Shown here: piece after piece, positions 22,612 to 36,230 of the stretch | How the letters are laid out: the number at the start of each line of letters is the position of its first letter | Numbering within the stretch: position 1 is the first letter of the stretch | Assembly: GCA_013396635.1 (NCBI GenBank) | Contig: WBMW01004158.1 | Coordinates: forward strand, 78,869-142,868 | Direction: 5' to 3' | Length of the DNA: 64,000 nt | From: Penelope pileata | Lineage: Eukaryota; Chordata; Aves; Galliformes; Cracidae | The notes under the pieces: generated by a model | Databases searched by the model: none | What the model was told of the DNA's origin: nothing | Seen by the model: only the letters and a program-made list of their open reading frames with translations | Made by a program: the position numbers and the translations under genes

Positions 22612-25600
22612 GGGAGCTGCAAGAAAGACAACAGAACTGTGTGTATGTCTAAATATTCTCTTAGAATCTCTAGAAACAAAATCTGTGTTTTTTGGTAATA
22701 TTTTAACTGTATGTTACTATAACTTTTGGAATTCAGAGTATCTTAATAATTTTACATTTTTTTGAGATTATCACTAAAAACAGAAGCTTCTGGCTTTTGA
22801 ACTCATTACTTTTAAGTAAGATGAGAGATTTGTATTCTGTTTTTTCAAATTTGTCTGCAGATCTTTGTTGCTTTGCTCACACTCTTTAAGTATAGGTTGT
22901 TTTAATTCTTTACCATTGAATAGTTGTAGGAGTTTTAGTGTCTTCTTCAGGATAAGACATTTTTCTCTGTACTTAATTTAAATGATATTTAATATTTTCA
23001 CTTGGTTTCACTTCTAAGAGTTTAGATAATCATGGCACAAAGAGGTTGAATTTCTAAATGTAACATTCACTGCTACAGTAAAGAGAAACCTGTTTGTGGG
23101 TACAGACATGGTGGTAAAACAAGTAGAGGGGGTAAGGCAGAAGTGTAATTTGTCCAAAGATTAGTGGCAGGGGCTTTTTCTGTTCATTTGCCAAAGAAGG
23201 TCATTGGCAAACTTTGAAATAGTGATGGGATCTGAGGGACACTTGTGTTTTGAAAGCAGAGGGGAAAAAATGTACTTAATAAAAGCGAGTGTTTTGAAGT
23301 GATCTCATTTTTCTCTCTCCTAGTATTGTCATATAGTTTTTCAAAATGTGGGTCTTCAGGGCAGTGTTCTCTTTCTTCTTTTTTCTGTCTTCATGAGGCA
23401 TCCCTTAGGAAAGGGGAAATGATTTGGAAGTGTAATGCTAGTCAGAACCTGTAACCTCCCTTGCTACCTCATGATAAAGGGATGAGCTAGCAAGGACAAC
23501 TTCACTGGTTTCTCTTTTTCTATGAAATACGAAGTTTCAAATGCTTTTTGTCTTTATGGAAATGGAAGTCCTATGGCTCAGTAAACCTAAACCTGACAGC
23601 TTAAGCAAGTTTTTTTTTTAGTTATGTGCCTTTTCTATTGTGAGGACACTTTAAAAATATGAGGTTTCACGAAGAAAAGTGGATCTTTCCCCACTGAAAT
23701 AAATCTGACCTTAATGTGCCCTTAGTATGGGTTTCTTATTTGCTTCTCAGAGGAGCATGTGTTAGAGCTGTACTGCTGTGGAAGTGAATGGCGTTAGAAG
23801 AGGATCTGTCAAAACATAACGGTTAGTGCATTAGCTTGAAGTAGAAATGTGTTCTGTAGATCTTTTTCACTTTCCAAATAAAGTATATGTGTGTTTCTAG
23901 TCCTTCAACTGCAGGGAAACAATAAATGCAAGCGCCAAAAGGAACCTTCTAAGAAAGCGTATCGTACGGAATGAATTTTTGGGAAAGCCGAATACCATGG
24001 CCTAGTATATGGCCATGTGAAGTTATATTTGGTATCTTAATATAATGCCTGTAATGAAGGCATATAAATAGACATATAAAAAATAAAGGCCTTTAATGCC
24101 TTTGTCCTGTCTGAAGAGAGAAATTAATTCCTACATGCTCTTGTCAAAACTCTTTAAAAAGGAGTTCAGACTGCTTCAGTGGAAGGTGCTCTGTAGGTAA
24201 ATAGGTCAATGGTATACAAATTCCACGAAATTAAACATAATAATAAAAAATAAGTAAGCACTTAGAAGCCACTAATATTCTGATGCAGTAAAAAAAATCC
24301 TGATGATATTTTAGAGCTCTTCTGGATGGCAACCTAAATAGTTTAAAAACATTTTAAATCTGAAACTTCAGAAAGGCTTTCGTTGGTTGCTCCAGTCTTT
24401 CTTTCTTCTGATTGTTCTGTTTGTCTTCTGAGAAAAAAGCCTCTGGAAATGACCAATTTAATGCCTGCTTCAAATGCAGCAGCCGTGGTGGCCTGACTGG
24501 AAGGCTGGTGGAAAACTCTTTGGAGGCAGAACTCAGTTCTGAGCTCCTTCCTTCACCTGCCCCTCAGCTTCAGGGCTTCTTGGTGGGAGCACCCTGCAGG
24601 CATGAAGTGTTGCAGCTCCTGACTCATCTCTGAAAACAAGCCACATCTGCAGCTGGGATGGCACAGGAATTTAAGCTTCACAAAAATAAGTTATTCCCAT
24701 ATTGCTGTTAGCTTTAATGTTAGTTCTAGACAAACTTGCTTTAGATATGGAAAAGCTTCTTCATATTACTTGCTTGGGTAACAACTGCAGCCTTGCTTGT
24801 GAAGTAGAAAACATGACTAGATCTTTACGATATGGCATTTTAGGACAGATTGACAAACAGCTTGAGAGACATTTGGAAACACGGGATGATGGAAGAACTT
24901 TCTTCCTAAGCTAAATGTAAAAGGTGAAAACTCTGGGGAGAGATGAGGAAGCTATGATTTTAGCTGTTTTCTTGTATGATTAACACCTGCATTGTCTTCA
25001 GAAAACTGCTTGTCTTTCTGCTTTTTTAATTTCAGAGTGGTTATTGACAGAGAAGTAAGGCACTTTTAATCTTTATCTGATGCCTTACCAAGTTCTCTGC
25101 AGTTTCCTGACTTTGTTAGGAAGCTAAAATTCCAATTTTAGCTATCAGACATAGAAATCATTACCAACATTTATTGACTTTTAAACAGTTTTCTGTTATC
25201 TTGACACTGTCAGATCACCCTTATCCACTTCCACAGAACATAATTGAAAACAATGAAATTTTTCAACTTTTGTGGACAGGTAACAGACTGGAGATTTTTA
25301 TCTGACAAAGCTTCAGCTTGAATGACATTCTAAGAAGCTGCATCTGCTAGCAGTACAAACAGCTTTAACAAAGAAACCTCTGCTAGAAGTCTGTGCGCCT
25401 GCTTTACTTTGTCCTTTGCGTTAAACTGAGTAATGTTTTGTAGAGGTCGAATGAGAAAGTTGTAAAGGAATTGACACACAAATCCATATGGCTTCAGATT
25501 TTTAGATTTCAGTATCTATTGCTTCACTGGATAGTGAAGTTCAGTTTTTATGGTAACAGTTAATACTCTGGTTTTGATTCTTGAAATTTGATTTATGTAT

Positions 25601-26321
25601 GAAACTCCTTCAGAAGAGTAAGTGCTCAATGGCAAACTGCTTCAGAGTAAGGAAGTAAGAGGAATTAAATGCAGCTTTAAGGTAGTGATCCTCTCTATTT
25701 ATCAAAGAGCATTCCCCATAAGGAGTAATAATATCCTTTCACACTAATAAATGAATGAAGGGTAAAGAGAAGATAATTAAAATTAAAAAGCAAAGAATTC
25801 TTTTAATAGACCAGAAAGTAGGACGTAAAACTTAAAAGCTAAAAAGGAAGCCTTATAAAAACATAAATGCTTTGTGTAATACATTAGCAAGTCAATATAA
25901 TTCTCTTATATCTCACTTTGCTTTTGGAACCAAAGCAACATGCAGATACTTTTTCTGGAAATGTGTGTTTTTGCTTAGAAACTTGCATGTTTATTTGCAT
26001 TATAAATACAACAAGGGAGTTGATCTGTTGATAGATTAGAGTTAGAGGCAAGTTTAAAGGAGATTTAGATGGTTACAGTTACCATGTACTGAATTTTGCA
26101 GCCTGGATTGTGTAGGTTCTCCGGTGCTCCAGAGTATACAGTGTGCAAATTGGGAGTGGTGACAGAAGTCTCTATTCTAACTCTATATAATAGTATTGGC
26201 TGGAGCAAACCTTTGGCCTTTTTGTAATGAATGAAATTGGTTCTGAGGATGAGATGGCTAGAGCCTTCATTATTATTATTACTTTTTTTTTTAGTTTTGT
26301 TTTCTCACCCCTTCAATTTAG

Positions 26322-26336
26322 GCATTGATATATAAG
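26322..26336 (+). other. Candidate 15-base microexon, plus strand (weak)
   Basis: A strong acceptor (TTTCTCACCCCTTCAATTTAG) and an ideal donor (AAG before GTAAGT) enclose 15 bases. Only frame 0 is open (ALIYK); both other frames contain stops. In-frame microexons of this size exist in neuronal and muscle genes, and this is the best-looking splice pair in the window. With no second exon or protein match it remains a hypothesis. Confidence 0.2.
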
Positions 26337-28221
26337 GTAAGTATTTCTCTTATTTGCTTCGCATTTTTTTCTTCTTGTCACTTTTGCATGCTTTTGGTCT
26401 CTGTCTGCTGAGAATGTACCAGATGGTAACACCTTCTACTAAGATGTCCTGTGGCACCAGGTACTGGGAGACTGAAGAAACAATCAAAGCTCTGCATGTG
26501 GAGCGTATTATTTCTGTGTTAGGATGGAAACTGCATTGTTAGTACACTTTCTGGATGATGTCTGTGTTGTGCAGCCAAAGGGAAGTATTCCTCTGTGCTA
26601 TCTTTCGTTGTGCTGAATTTAAGCAGGCTTTACAAGGTTTATGTCAGGTTATGGTGCTGTGGGTTTGTGTAGAATACTTGCTGAAGAGTCATGTCTGAGA
26701 GAGAAAACAAAGACTGGAGTCAGTGGTCAGGAAGCAGAAGGGTGTTAGGAGATGGATTTGGAGTCAGTGAAGAGCAAAGAGGCTGATCAGGATGTGTGGG
26801 AAACATACGTTGTTCTCGTTTGTAAGATATGGAAGGCTGGTATTAATTTGTCAGGAGGAGTGTGATGAAAGATGAGACTCAGTAACTGTCTTGAAGGTTG
26901 GAAAGCAGCCTTTGATGTATCGTGAAATATGTGGACAGTGACATTTTCTAAAACCAAAGATGGCATGCTGTCAGCTCCACTTTACATGATGACACTTAAT
27001 TTTTTTTTTCCTTCCTGCACTCTGTGACAACAATAGCAGCAGTCAGTGATAACACTGTGGGATGCCCTGGCATGTTGGTGCAGGCCTGCTGCGTGGGGTT
27101 GCAGCATGGGCTGCAACCAGCCCTGGTTGCTGTGGGACCGGCCAGCATGGTAATAGCTGTGAGGCCTGGTATCCTTGAAGCACTTTAAAAGGAATTAAAG
27201 TGGTCATCTGTCCGTGCCTTGTGTGATACTCCCTCCAGTGCTTCTTGTACAGCAGTTTGCTGTCAGCTTGCCAAAGCCCATCCCTGGGTGTGGACAACAG
27301 GGCTTCTCTCTGTGCCCTCCATGGTGGTCTTCTCTGTTGCTGAACAAACACAGAGTGCAACGAAAATGATATGTTCTTTTGCAGGTGTTGTGATTTCACG
27401 TTTTCTATTTAAACTATACTGAAGTCATTACAGGGCACTGAGCATTTCAGTAAAGAATCAAAATACCTTAGCCTTGATACTGCAATTTTCTACATCCAGA
27501 CTCTCCATCTCGACTGGAGAATAGAGGCAAGAAAAACTTGTCCCTGCATGAAATTCCACGTACAATCTAATGCCAGGCTCCAGGGTGTTCTTGAGGGATG
27601 CTAGAGCTGCAGTCTGCAAAAATCCTAGCTGAGAGAGGCAGTGTGCTGTTGTGTTTTGAACATAAAATTTGCAGACACTGAGACTTCTGCCTAGTGACTG
27701 TAGTTACTGCTGGCCGCTTTGAAACATACAAGAGCATGTTTGCTGCACTCTAGTGATTAGAAAATATTAACTTCATTGCACATGAAAGTCCCTAATGAAA
27801 GGTTGAGCATTTTCTGCCACTGTTAATTTCTTAACTTTTTACAAATGTAATTGCTGCCATGATTACAGAACGCCAAATGGAATCTGGGGACATGTGCAAT
27901 ATTCTTTTACCACTAGTCTAGTCAAATAATTTTTAATGAGACAAAGAGCTAACTGAACACCCAAATTGGTTTGTTTACTTCAATAGCTTAACTGCATTAA
28001 AATCAAAGAGCTTGCATGGGCAGGGGATAATCTGTGTCATTGCTGGACTCCATTAATCACTTTCTTGACTGAGAGCAAGAGTTTTGAACAGTGACTTGCA
28101 GATGACTGAATAACTTTGCTCTTGACATCAGTAATGGTTCCCAGCAGGCTGCTAGTGTGCAGTCACAAACATCTGCACATTGAAAACTTCTACTTCCCCA
28201 AACGGAGACATATTTTACAAT

Positions 28222-28249
28222 TTAAAAAAAAAAAAAAAAGAGAAAAAAA
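28222..28249. repeat. Poly-A tract
   Basis: A-run interrupted by single G residues. No retroposed gene body is recognisable on its 5' side. Confidence 0.8.
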
Positions 28250-29478
28250 GTACACCAAAACTCATGAAAAACATCTCATTTTTTGCATGAGTGCCTTTTT
28301 GGACAAAAGACTAACTGGAAATGTTTCTGCTTTGGCTTTTGCATGTGATCTTGTCATCCGAGTTTATCTTTAGATCTTTATGCTCTTGATGGCATTAGTA
28401 AATTTTATTATTAGTTCTCATTGTTTTGGCTCCATGGGATCTCTTTGACGTTTGATACCCAGTAGTGAAAAAAAATGCTTTCTATTTGCCAAATAACTCA
28501 TGGATGTTTGTGTTTTAACTGCGCTGAAAGCAAACATAGTCACTCTCCCATAGATGCAGCACAGTGCTCATTACTTTTTTGAAGCTAACAGTTCCAGCTC
28601 TTTTATGAACAAGCTTAACAGAACAGAGAACAAAAATTGCTTCTCCAGGCTATCCTACAACTTCTAAATTTATCTTTTGGACAAGCGTTTAATTACGTAG
28701 GGAAAGAACATAAAACTGTAACCACCTTTCCCCTCTGTATTGCCAGTGTTTTCCAATGTCCCTTTGGTTGCTCACTGTGCTCTGGATGAATATTACTTGT
28801 TTGTTGTCACCATCAGAGGATCAGCAAATGTTGGTTGGTTAGGACTGGTGGAGATCTTGTCAAATTCCTTCTTTATGTGAACTGAGTGTCCTTCTCAATG
28901 TTGTATTTTTACGAGGCCTGAGTAGCACACCCTGAGGTCAAACTCATCTGCTCCAACCATGTTTGTTTTATTTGGCATCTTCTAGCACATTTTATGGAGT
29001 ATCTGAACTTTTGAAACTGTGTATTCTTGACGACTTTCAGTACTTGTTGGAAATATCCTGTAGAGAATTAACCCAAGACAGTAGTGTTTGAATCTTGAAA
29101 GCATGAGAATATTGGTGTTTCATTACTCACTTTTCACTGTTCTGCAGTAGAAAGATGTCTGTTAGGAAGGGAGGAGAGAGGGGAAGTAAAGGAAGAAAGA
29201 ATGCCTTCTTCATCAGTCAAAGATAATTGGTTCTGTTCCAAACATACGTTTTATGTTATCCATGGACAAGGATATGACAAGCTTAATCAGTTTCATGAAG
29301 CAGTCAGAATTTATTGTGTAATTGAAAGGTGAAAGGTTTGCATCCATTAATCAGATAGGTACTGGGGTAAAATAAAGATATCCTTGAGTCTGAAGTCTTT
29401 CCAATTAATAATAAAAAGGAGAGTAAGATGATTTGTGTTTGTTCTATAACAGATACGCAAAGTTGTATGCCTAGGTAA

Positions 29479-29949
29479 ATGTCTGTTCCTCCAGAATATA
29501 TTTTTAAAATGTTGGCAAATAGCAGGAGGACTTGTAACACTTTTATTAAATACCTCTTTGATGAAGCTAACTGTGATCTTAAAAGTCTGGGTTTATTTCA
29601 TTATATCTTTTCAGCATCAATACTGGGGGTGGAAAATGACACACAGATCCAGAGTTCCCACTTTACTGTCATGCAGGGAGAGGGATTTTTCATGCTGTCT
29701 AAAATAAATTGTCTAGCTACTGAAACGATACACCCTTTCTCTCCAATTTGTCACCTAAAAGATCTTGTGTCTCTGAAAATCCTCATAATCAGTTCTTTGT
29801 CAGTTTCTAATCCACTTAACTTCTGCAGCCCGTGGTTCTCAATGGAAGAAAACGTCTTCATCCCCAGTGGCTTGGCTTGGACACCCACTGGGATGTTTGA
29901 ATGTATTCTGGCTTGTGATCTGAGCTGGTCAGTCATACAGAAATGGTAG
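29479..29949 (+). other. Unassigned 156-codon ORF
   Basis: ATG at 29479 opens 156 codons, the longest ATG-initiated frame outside the CR1 elements. It starts MSVPPEYIFKMLANSRRTC. No signal peptide, membrane helix or family motif is evident, although the middle is rich in Ile, Leu and Ser. The minus strand is open over part of it as well (29751-30017). In A+T-rich DNA a frame this long is somewhat unusual but not improbable. It could be a fragment of an old retroposed or transposon-derived sequence. I cannot assign a function or be sure it is translated. Confidence 0.2.
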
Positions 29950-32900
29950 AAAATTAGTGGCCAACAGATGGGACATGATATGTTCTTTTTTTTTCCTGTC
30001 AACTCCATATATATCATCTGTAAAGCTGTATTTTATTACCTGTTTCCCTTTATTTAGATATTGAGAATTATTGTGGTAAAAAACATATCCACACTAGCGA
30101 AGGCATTCTCTAAATGTCTTCTATTACCCACACTACTTGTATACACATATATATTTGTAATAAGGAAGATCAGGTCTTTGTGTGTCAAAGCCAGGAAAAT
30201 GAGTTTTCATTCCATCCAGGAAGAATCAATAATGGAAAAATTATTAGCTACTGGCTCTTGTCCTAGAACATAACCTGCACAAACTATTAAAAGACTGTGG
30301 CTATAGATTAGACCTTGATTTAGCGTGAGCATCCAGTAGATTATAAGGAGGACACAACATAAACCAAATTTAAGATTTACAGTGCTTTTCCATGTGAAAA
30401 GAGGAAGTGATGAAACCTTATTTGGCTTGTGTGATTTTTGTTTTGTTTTTTCTCCAATGCTTGTAGATATTACCTGCTTACTCAGAGGCAAATTGTTTGT
30501 TGTGAATTTATCTGTTCTTTTATTCTTTGCTGAAGCTGTCATTGTTGGTGTCCAATCCTGCTGGTGGATTTAGTGATGAAAAGCTGAGCTCCAGGCATTG
30601 GTATTTTCTGTAAGCAATGAGAACATGGTAAAACCTGCTAACCATAAATAACCTGGGCTAGATGCGCACACACTCTGGTAGGCAGGAGGCTTTGGATACT
30701 GTGTTTCCTTTTTGCTCATGCACATACAGTTGATGTTTTATGTCTGCTCTGAGCACATTTAGTTAAGTTTTTCAAATTAGCCTTGGAGCAGTTTCTTTCT
30801 CAGTGGGTGTCTGGGGGTCGGGCCGTGCCAGCCCTGCGTGTGCTGTGTTTGGACTGCAGCTCCTGCTGCATCACCATAGCAATGAGGGGCCTGGTGTTTC
30901 GGTGGCCTGAGGTCTGTAGCACTGCTGCAGCAATGGGAGGCTATCTGGAGGCTTGTGTCTTTAGATATCATAATATGTTTTGCTTTATTTTCTGACAATA
31001 TATTTTTATGGCATTCCCAACACGTTATCTTTGCTTCTTTTCTGGCTTAGATATGTTAGCAAAAACCGTTTGCAGACTTGCACTGTGGCCTGTAGGACGG
31101 AAGTGGCCTGACATCCTACAGGTCTTACGTATCCTTGAAAATGTTCTGTGCTGTGGTGATAATTTTGAAATGGTAGTTTGATGTTACTATATGAATCAGC
31201 TTCTGATTAAGCAGAATGCAAGGATAAGTATTTTATTCTGGAAATACTCCTCATGTAGGACTAATTGAGGATTAAATCAACAGAAAGTGACTTTTAAGAA
31301 TAATGAGTTGATAAAAGTTGCCTTGCAATAAAATAATGATCAGTTGTGTGAAATAGAGATGGTAAGGTCAGTTCTGGATCTGTTTGAAAATGATAAGGTG
31401 TCTTTCACATTATTCAATCATATTATTTGTTTTTTGCTTCTTTGGCCTAGTTCTGAAATTCTTGTACATGAAATTATTTTCAGTGACTCCGTTTGAAGTC
31501 ACATCACTGGTGTGTATGTGTTCCTGTGTCACTATGCAACCATATGATGCTTCTTACCTTCAGACGTAAATTTTCAGTGCTGTGTAATGAATACCAGTAT
31601 TTGTACTTAAAGCTAAGTGTGTAGTTGGTCAATAAGGGATTATGGGACGAGTTTTAAATGACTTGAGTTCACGTGTTTTATAAAGTTAACATGATTACAT
31701 GAAAAAAGATATGGATAATCCTGTCTGCTAGATGGAAAAGGACTTCTAATCTACAATGGAATAAATTTACTGTAGGTGAATTTTGGAATGAAACTTCTAA
31801 AATAAAAGTATAACTTTCCTAGATGTGTTGGTATAAAATAGCCCTAGGGATGTCTCCAACATGCATTTCACCCTTACTGACATGAAAGTCTTGTCTGGAA
31901 GCTATAGTAAGAGTATCCAGTTTCTTTTTTTTCTTGGTGGTACAGTTGGCATAGAGAAGATTCAACAGGGACCAGTAAAATTATTCTTGAGCCTAAGTAC
32001 TCTGGTATCTTAAATCTTATGCTGAACTTCCAGTAATTTTAAGTGTGGGGAAGTCTATCACAGTGTGCGGGGATATTGGGGTTACCCTGGCCCACCTGCA
32101 GCAGGAGCCATAGCAGCAGGAAGATCTGTTAATGTAATGCCGGATCCTGCACAGATCGGCTCAGTGTTGCAACCACAGTCTGTCAACTGTTGAGCAGCAA
32201 AGGGGCTGATGGTAGGAGCCCTTTTCTGCTTGGAGCCCAAGTCCTGGGTTCAAGCTAATGTATAGAGATGTCAGTGCGAATTTCCTGACACAAGAGAAGT
32301 GACTCTTTTCGGCAACACATTAAGCATTGTTTGGTTTTAGTCACATAAATTTTGTGTGAACTGCAGAACAAAATTAGCTGCAGTGTTAAAATGAAAAAAA
32401 ATAGAATTAATATTCTCTACTTCTTTTGTAAAGAACAGGCGGTGAAAACGACGCACCTATTTTGTGTTACTCAGAATTGTGCTGTTATCATCTGGTTTGC
32501 ATTAGAAACTGTTAATGACACTGGTAAAAGGAGTGAGTGAGAGAAATTTGCATCAAAGCTAACTACTTCCCCACATTTTAAGACAGGGATGAAAAGACTG
32601 CTGACCTCTTTCGTGCTTGCAAGCTTAATTACAGATTAAATAGAATCCTTATAGAGAACAGATTTTCAGTCTTGGGATACTTGGAATTGTGGAAAATAGT
32701 CTTTCAGAATCAAAATGACGTGTTCAGTTTTTTTTTGTTTGTTTGTTTTTCTAAGAATATACAGTAATGATTTCCTAGTTTTTCAACTCATTGCTACACT
32801 TGATTTATTCTAAAGTCCTGTAACTCTCTCAACTCCACTCACCAATGATTTGTTATCTGTTCATTTCCAGCTGTATACGAAGAAAGATGTTGATAGAGGC

Positions 32901-33884
32901 CTTTCTTGTCCTCAAAAGTTTTCAAAGGTGCTATGCTTTATTTTTGAATGTGCTCTAAAAAGAGTATCCTGCTCAGCTTCAAGCCTTGGCTGTTGTCTCC
33001 TTGAATGTGTATTGGAACTATTCCCCAGGGACAGGCATGTGAAATTTTTGAGATTAAGGCTGCTTTTTAACAAACATAGCCTTAGTACTGATTTGTGCAC
33101 TTATTAACTTATATTTTGATCATAAGTTCTTTGTTTGCAAAGTACAGAACATAATTTGTTACTAAACAAATTATAAGCTAATGTAGACACTTTTTTCACA
33201 AGGCATTTAAGTTACTTTCATTTATTTTTGTCATCAAATACCATCTGCGTTCTTCATTATAATTCTGCAGTTTTAGCAGTTTATGCTACATCTCTAGAGC
33301 TGTGCCACATATGTTAATAATTTCTTTGCTAGTTGGCATTGATCTCTTGTTCCATGCTGTTCTGAAATTTAGTGCTCTGTTACTTACACCTAAATTACTC
33401 AGTCAAAGAAACATGTTTCAATTTCCTTTTATAGTATGTGTAAGTTTAGATTATCTTAAACCTGGTGTCTCTGTGTTCATTTGTTGCACAACTTGAACGA
33501 AATAGTGCAACTTGTTCATGCATGGAATGCCTTCACAGTGTCTCCTTGCACTGTCTTTCTGGGAGCTACCTCTCTTTGAGAAATTACCGTGGGTTCATAT
33601 TGCCATACTCACATAAGTAACCATTCTAGCTTATCAGCTTATTCTGAAGTTGAACTTCTTTGCTCACTGGACTAATCTCAGAGAGGGCTCTTTGAAGAGC
33701 AGAATACCCACCAGTAGCCTCCTCTGATCAAGGAAGAAGTTATATCGAATAGAGGGAGTGGCTGTCAACACTTCTGCTCTTACTTGACTACGAAATCACT
33801 TGGATTTAATTGTGTCAGCATGATTCAGCCCTCTTACAAATTCATCTGAAGTGGTTAGAAAAATAGAGAAAGCTCTGCAGGAAA

Positions 33885-34042
33885 GTATCCGAAGGCTGCC
33901 CAGAGAGGCTATGGAGTCTCCTTCTCTGAAGATACTCAAAACTCTCCTGAATGCTTTTCTGTGCAACCCATTCTAGGGTTGGATTGGACCTGCTAAATGA
34001 TCCCCAGAGGTTCCTTCCAACCCCTATGATTCTGTGATTCAG
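33885..34042 (+). mobile_element. CR1 LINE, short 3' fragment
   Basis: About 158 bases with GGCTGCCCAGAGAGGCTATGGAGTC-like sequence, a diverged middle, then GGATTGGACCTGC, GAGGTTCCTTCCAACCCC and the terminal TATGATTCTGTGATTC repeat. This is the end of a CR1 ORF2 plus the 3' untranslated region on the plus strand, from a subfamily different from the 59-61 kb copy. Too diverged and short to code. Confidence 0.9.
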
Positions 34043-34200
34043 TGAATCACACTTGCACACTTGAAGTTCACTTGCACTACTACTGTAATGCTGAGATTGA
34101 GCGCAGTTGCTTAAAGATGCTCCCAGAATTACTCTGCTAACACATTAAAACTATTATATTGTTTTGTCCAGCTTCTTCAAGTTTACTCTGGTATTTTAAG

Positions 34201-34268
34201 ATAATATTTATATGAATGTATATTATATAATATATAAATTATGTATTTTATATATATATGTATATTTT
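34201..34268. repeat. A/T-rich simple repeat
   Basis: Irregular TA and TATA repeats with occasional G, for example ATATATATATGTATATTT near the right end. No longer unit is visible. Confidence 0.75.
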
Positions 34269-34710
34269 GTATGACCAGAAGCATGGAGATGCTGCTCCTT
34301 CCTTCCCTGGTGTGCTAAAGGCAGAAGTAAGCTTGTTGTGTTTGGTTGAAGCTGTCTGCATGGGAGCTGGCTCCAGTCTGAAAGCTATGCAGCTTTGCAG
34401 TTCAACACAGTGCCAGACTTAACTCCACTCGACTGTGTCTACAAGTCTTATGGTTATTTTTTTTCCTTTGGGTTTGTTGGCCATCTTGGAGATCATGAGC
34501 TATGGGCCATTCTGGAAACAATGACATAGATGTGCTCTTTGTCACATACATCGTTTGTTTCTTTGGCAGATGGTAAATTGGAATTCTTGATTAGAAACTT
34601 AAGCTGTTCACTTTTTCTGCTCTGCCTACATGCCTAAAACCATATGTTGTTTGGAACTTTTAATGACATTTAATGCTTTTTGTGCTCAATTACTGTTTTT
34701 GTTACTGCAG

Positions 34711-34755
34711 AACTTCAAAAAACGAAGTGTGGAAGAAAACCGAAATCAAGAGCTT
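34711..34755 (+). other. Candidate 45-base exon, plus strand (weak)
   Basis: The acceptor TACTGTTTTTGTTACTGCAG is good and the donor CTT before GTAAGT is strong from +1 to +6. The 45 bases are a multiple of three. Frame 0 reads NFKKRSVEENRNQEL, a charged, helix-compatible peptide, but the other two frames are also open, so openness is not informative. I do not recognise the protein. Among the candidates it has one of the best combined splice signals. Confidence 0.22.
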
Positions 34756-36230
34756 GTAAGTTAGAAAACTTGTAACTAACTCCAAAAGTGGAAAAGCCAA
34801 TCCACAGTTTTTGTATCTGCTTTCTGACAGTTTAATTCACATCCCACTTGTAAACTGGATACCCAGAAAACAGAGGAGGCACCCGTGGGAAGTTAGCGTA
34901 AGTGACTTGTTAATCATAGCTGGATGAGAGGATGGAGGATTGACCCCAAGCAACTTTATCATTCTCTGTAAGCCCCAGCGCTATCCAAGTCGACACCCAC
35001 CTGTGGATGACCTGCCTCCTCCAGCTGTAGAGGGGTGTGGGGTGGAGGCAGGGCTGCATACAGGCAATGCTGAGAAGGACAGAGCAGCAACAACAGACTG
35101 CCATGTGAAACTGAAGGAGCTTTGAGCACTGGCTGATGAGCTGGAGCATGCAACATATCTGAGGCCCAGCATCAGGTGACAGACTAGGAGTGGAAGCAGG
35201 AATTTGAAGTCCTTGTGGTCAGCTTGAGCTCTGCAAGGGTCACTGCTCCCTGCTCAGACATGTTTTTGTGCCCTGGAGGGACACTTCAGGGCTGCTGACT
35301 AGTTGCATTCTCAGCATGTTTATTGCAAAGGACCGCTTGTTGTAGTAACTTGATTGGTGGCACACCACCAAATTCCTTTCACCCTTCAAATGGGATAGCA
35401 AAAGAAGCGAAAGTGACATTTTTGTACTTAGTTACCCCCTCCAGGGTAGTCATAATATTCTTGAGAACACAAATGGAATTTGTTCTTATCATCAATGCTG
35501 TCCTCTCTGCTGGTTTCAGAAGCTTGGAAGCAATCTTTATCAGAAATTAAAGGTCGATCTCTTTGAAAGAAGAGGTGATGGAGTCATGAGGATGCAGACG
35601 TTAATCAGACCAACTTGCTGTCAGGCAGGTTCTGTGCTCCCAGGATAATCAGAAACCTTGGCTGCTGCTCTGTCATTTAGAAAAGCTAGCATGTTTTTAC
35701 AGCTGTAGAGGAGAGAAGCTATTTTTCCTAAAGATGCCTCTAGATAGCTTTGGTAGTTTTTAAATGTCTGGTAGCTTGGGCTGAAGACTACAGATTAATG
35801 GACAGCATTCTCTGTAGCAAGGAAATCTGATCCCAGTTACAAGATTAAACTGTGACCCAGTCCCTTCTAGCACCAGCCCTTTGTTTCAATATTTGTAGAA
35901 ATTTTGTCAAGTGCTTGACCAGGTCAGGTACTAAAATATAGTTTCTTAATACTGGCTGTGGAAGCTTAGTGACAGTTTCTTGTCTCATTTGTGCCAGGCT
36001 GTGTGTTACAGCTCCTGCTCCCTTGCTCTGGGTAGTGCTGTCAGGACCTGTGTCTATTCCAGAGTGCAAATGCATGGCCAGGGGAGATGGCAGTGGCTGG
36101 GCTGTGTCTCCCGGTTCCACAAGTCTCTTGTCTGCCAAAGGTGATGCTGACCATCAATTTCATGATCAAAAAACCTTTTTGGGGTGTCCACAACCTTAGC
36201 AACTTTAACCTTGGACTTTGAAAGGTGTAT

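Larger units (their letters stand above)
13294..33884. other. Long repeat-poor A+T-rich stretch
   Basis: About 20.6 kb with no CR1 or other mobile element that I can recognise, only simple runs (for example 17396-17455 and 22531-22611). It contains several weak splice-bounded segments (14670-14722 minus; 19090-19179, 19916-19985 and 26322-26336 plus) and one 156-codon plus-strand ORF at 29479-29949, listed separately. The likeliest reading is a large intron or intergenic regulatory DNA. Confidence 0.5.
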
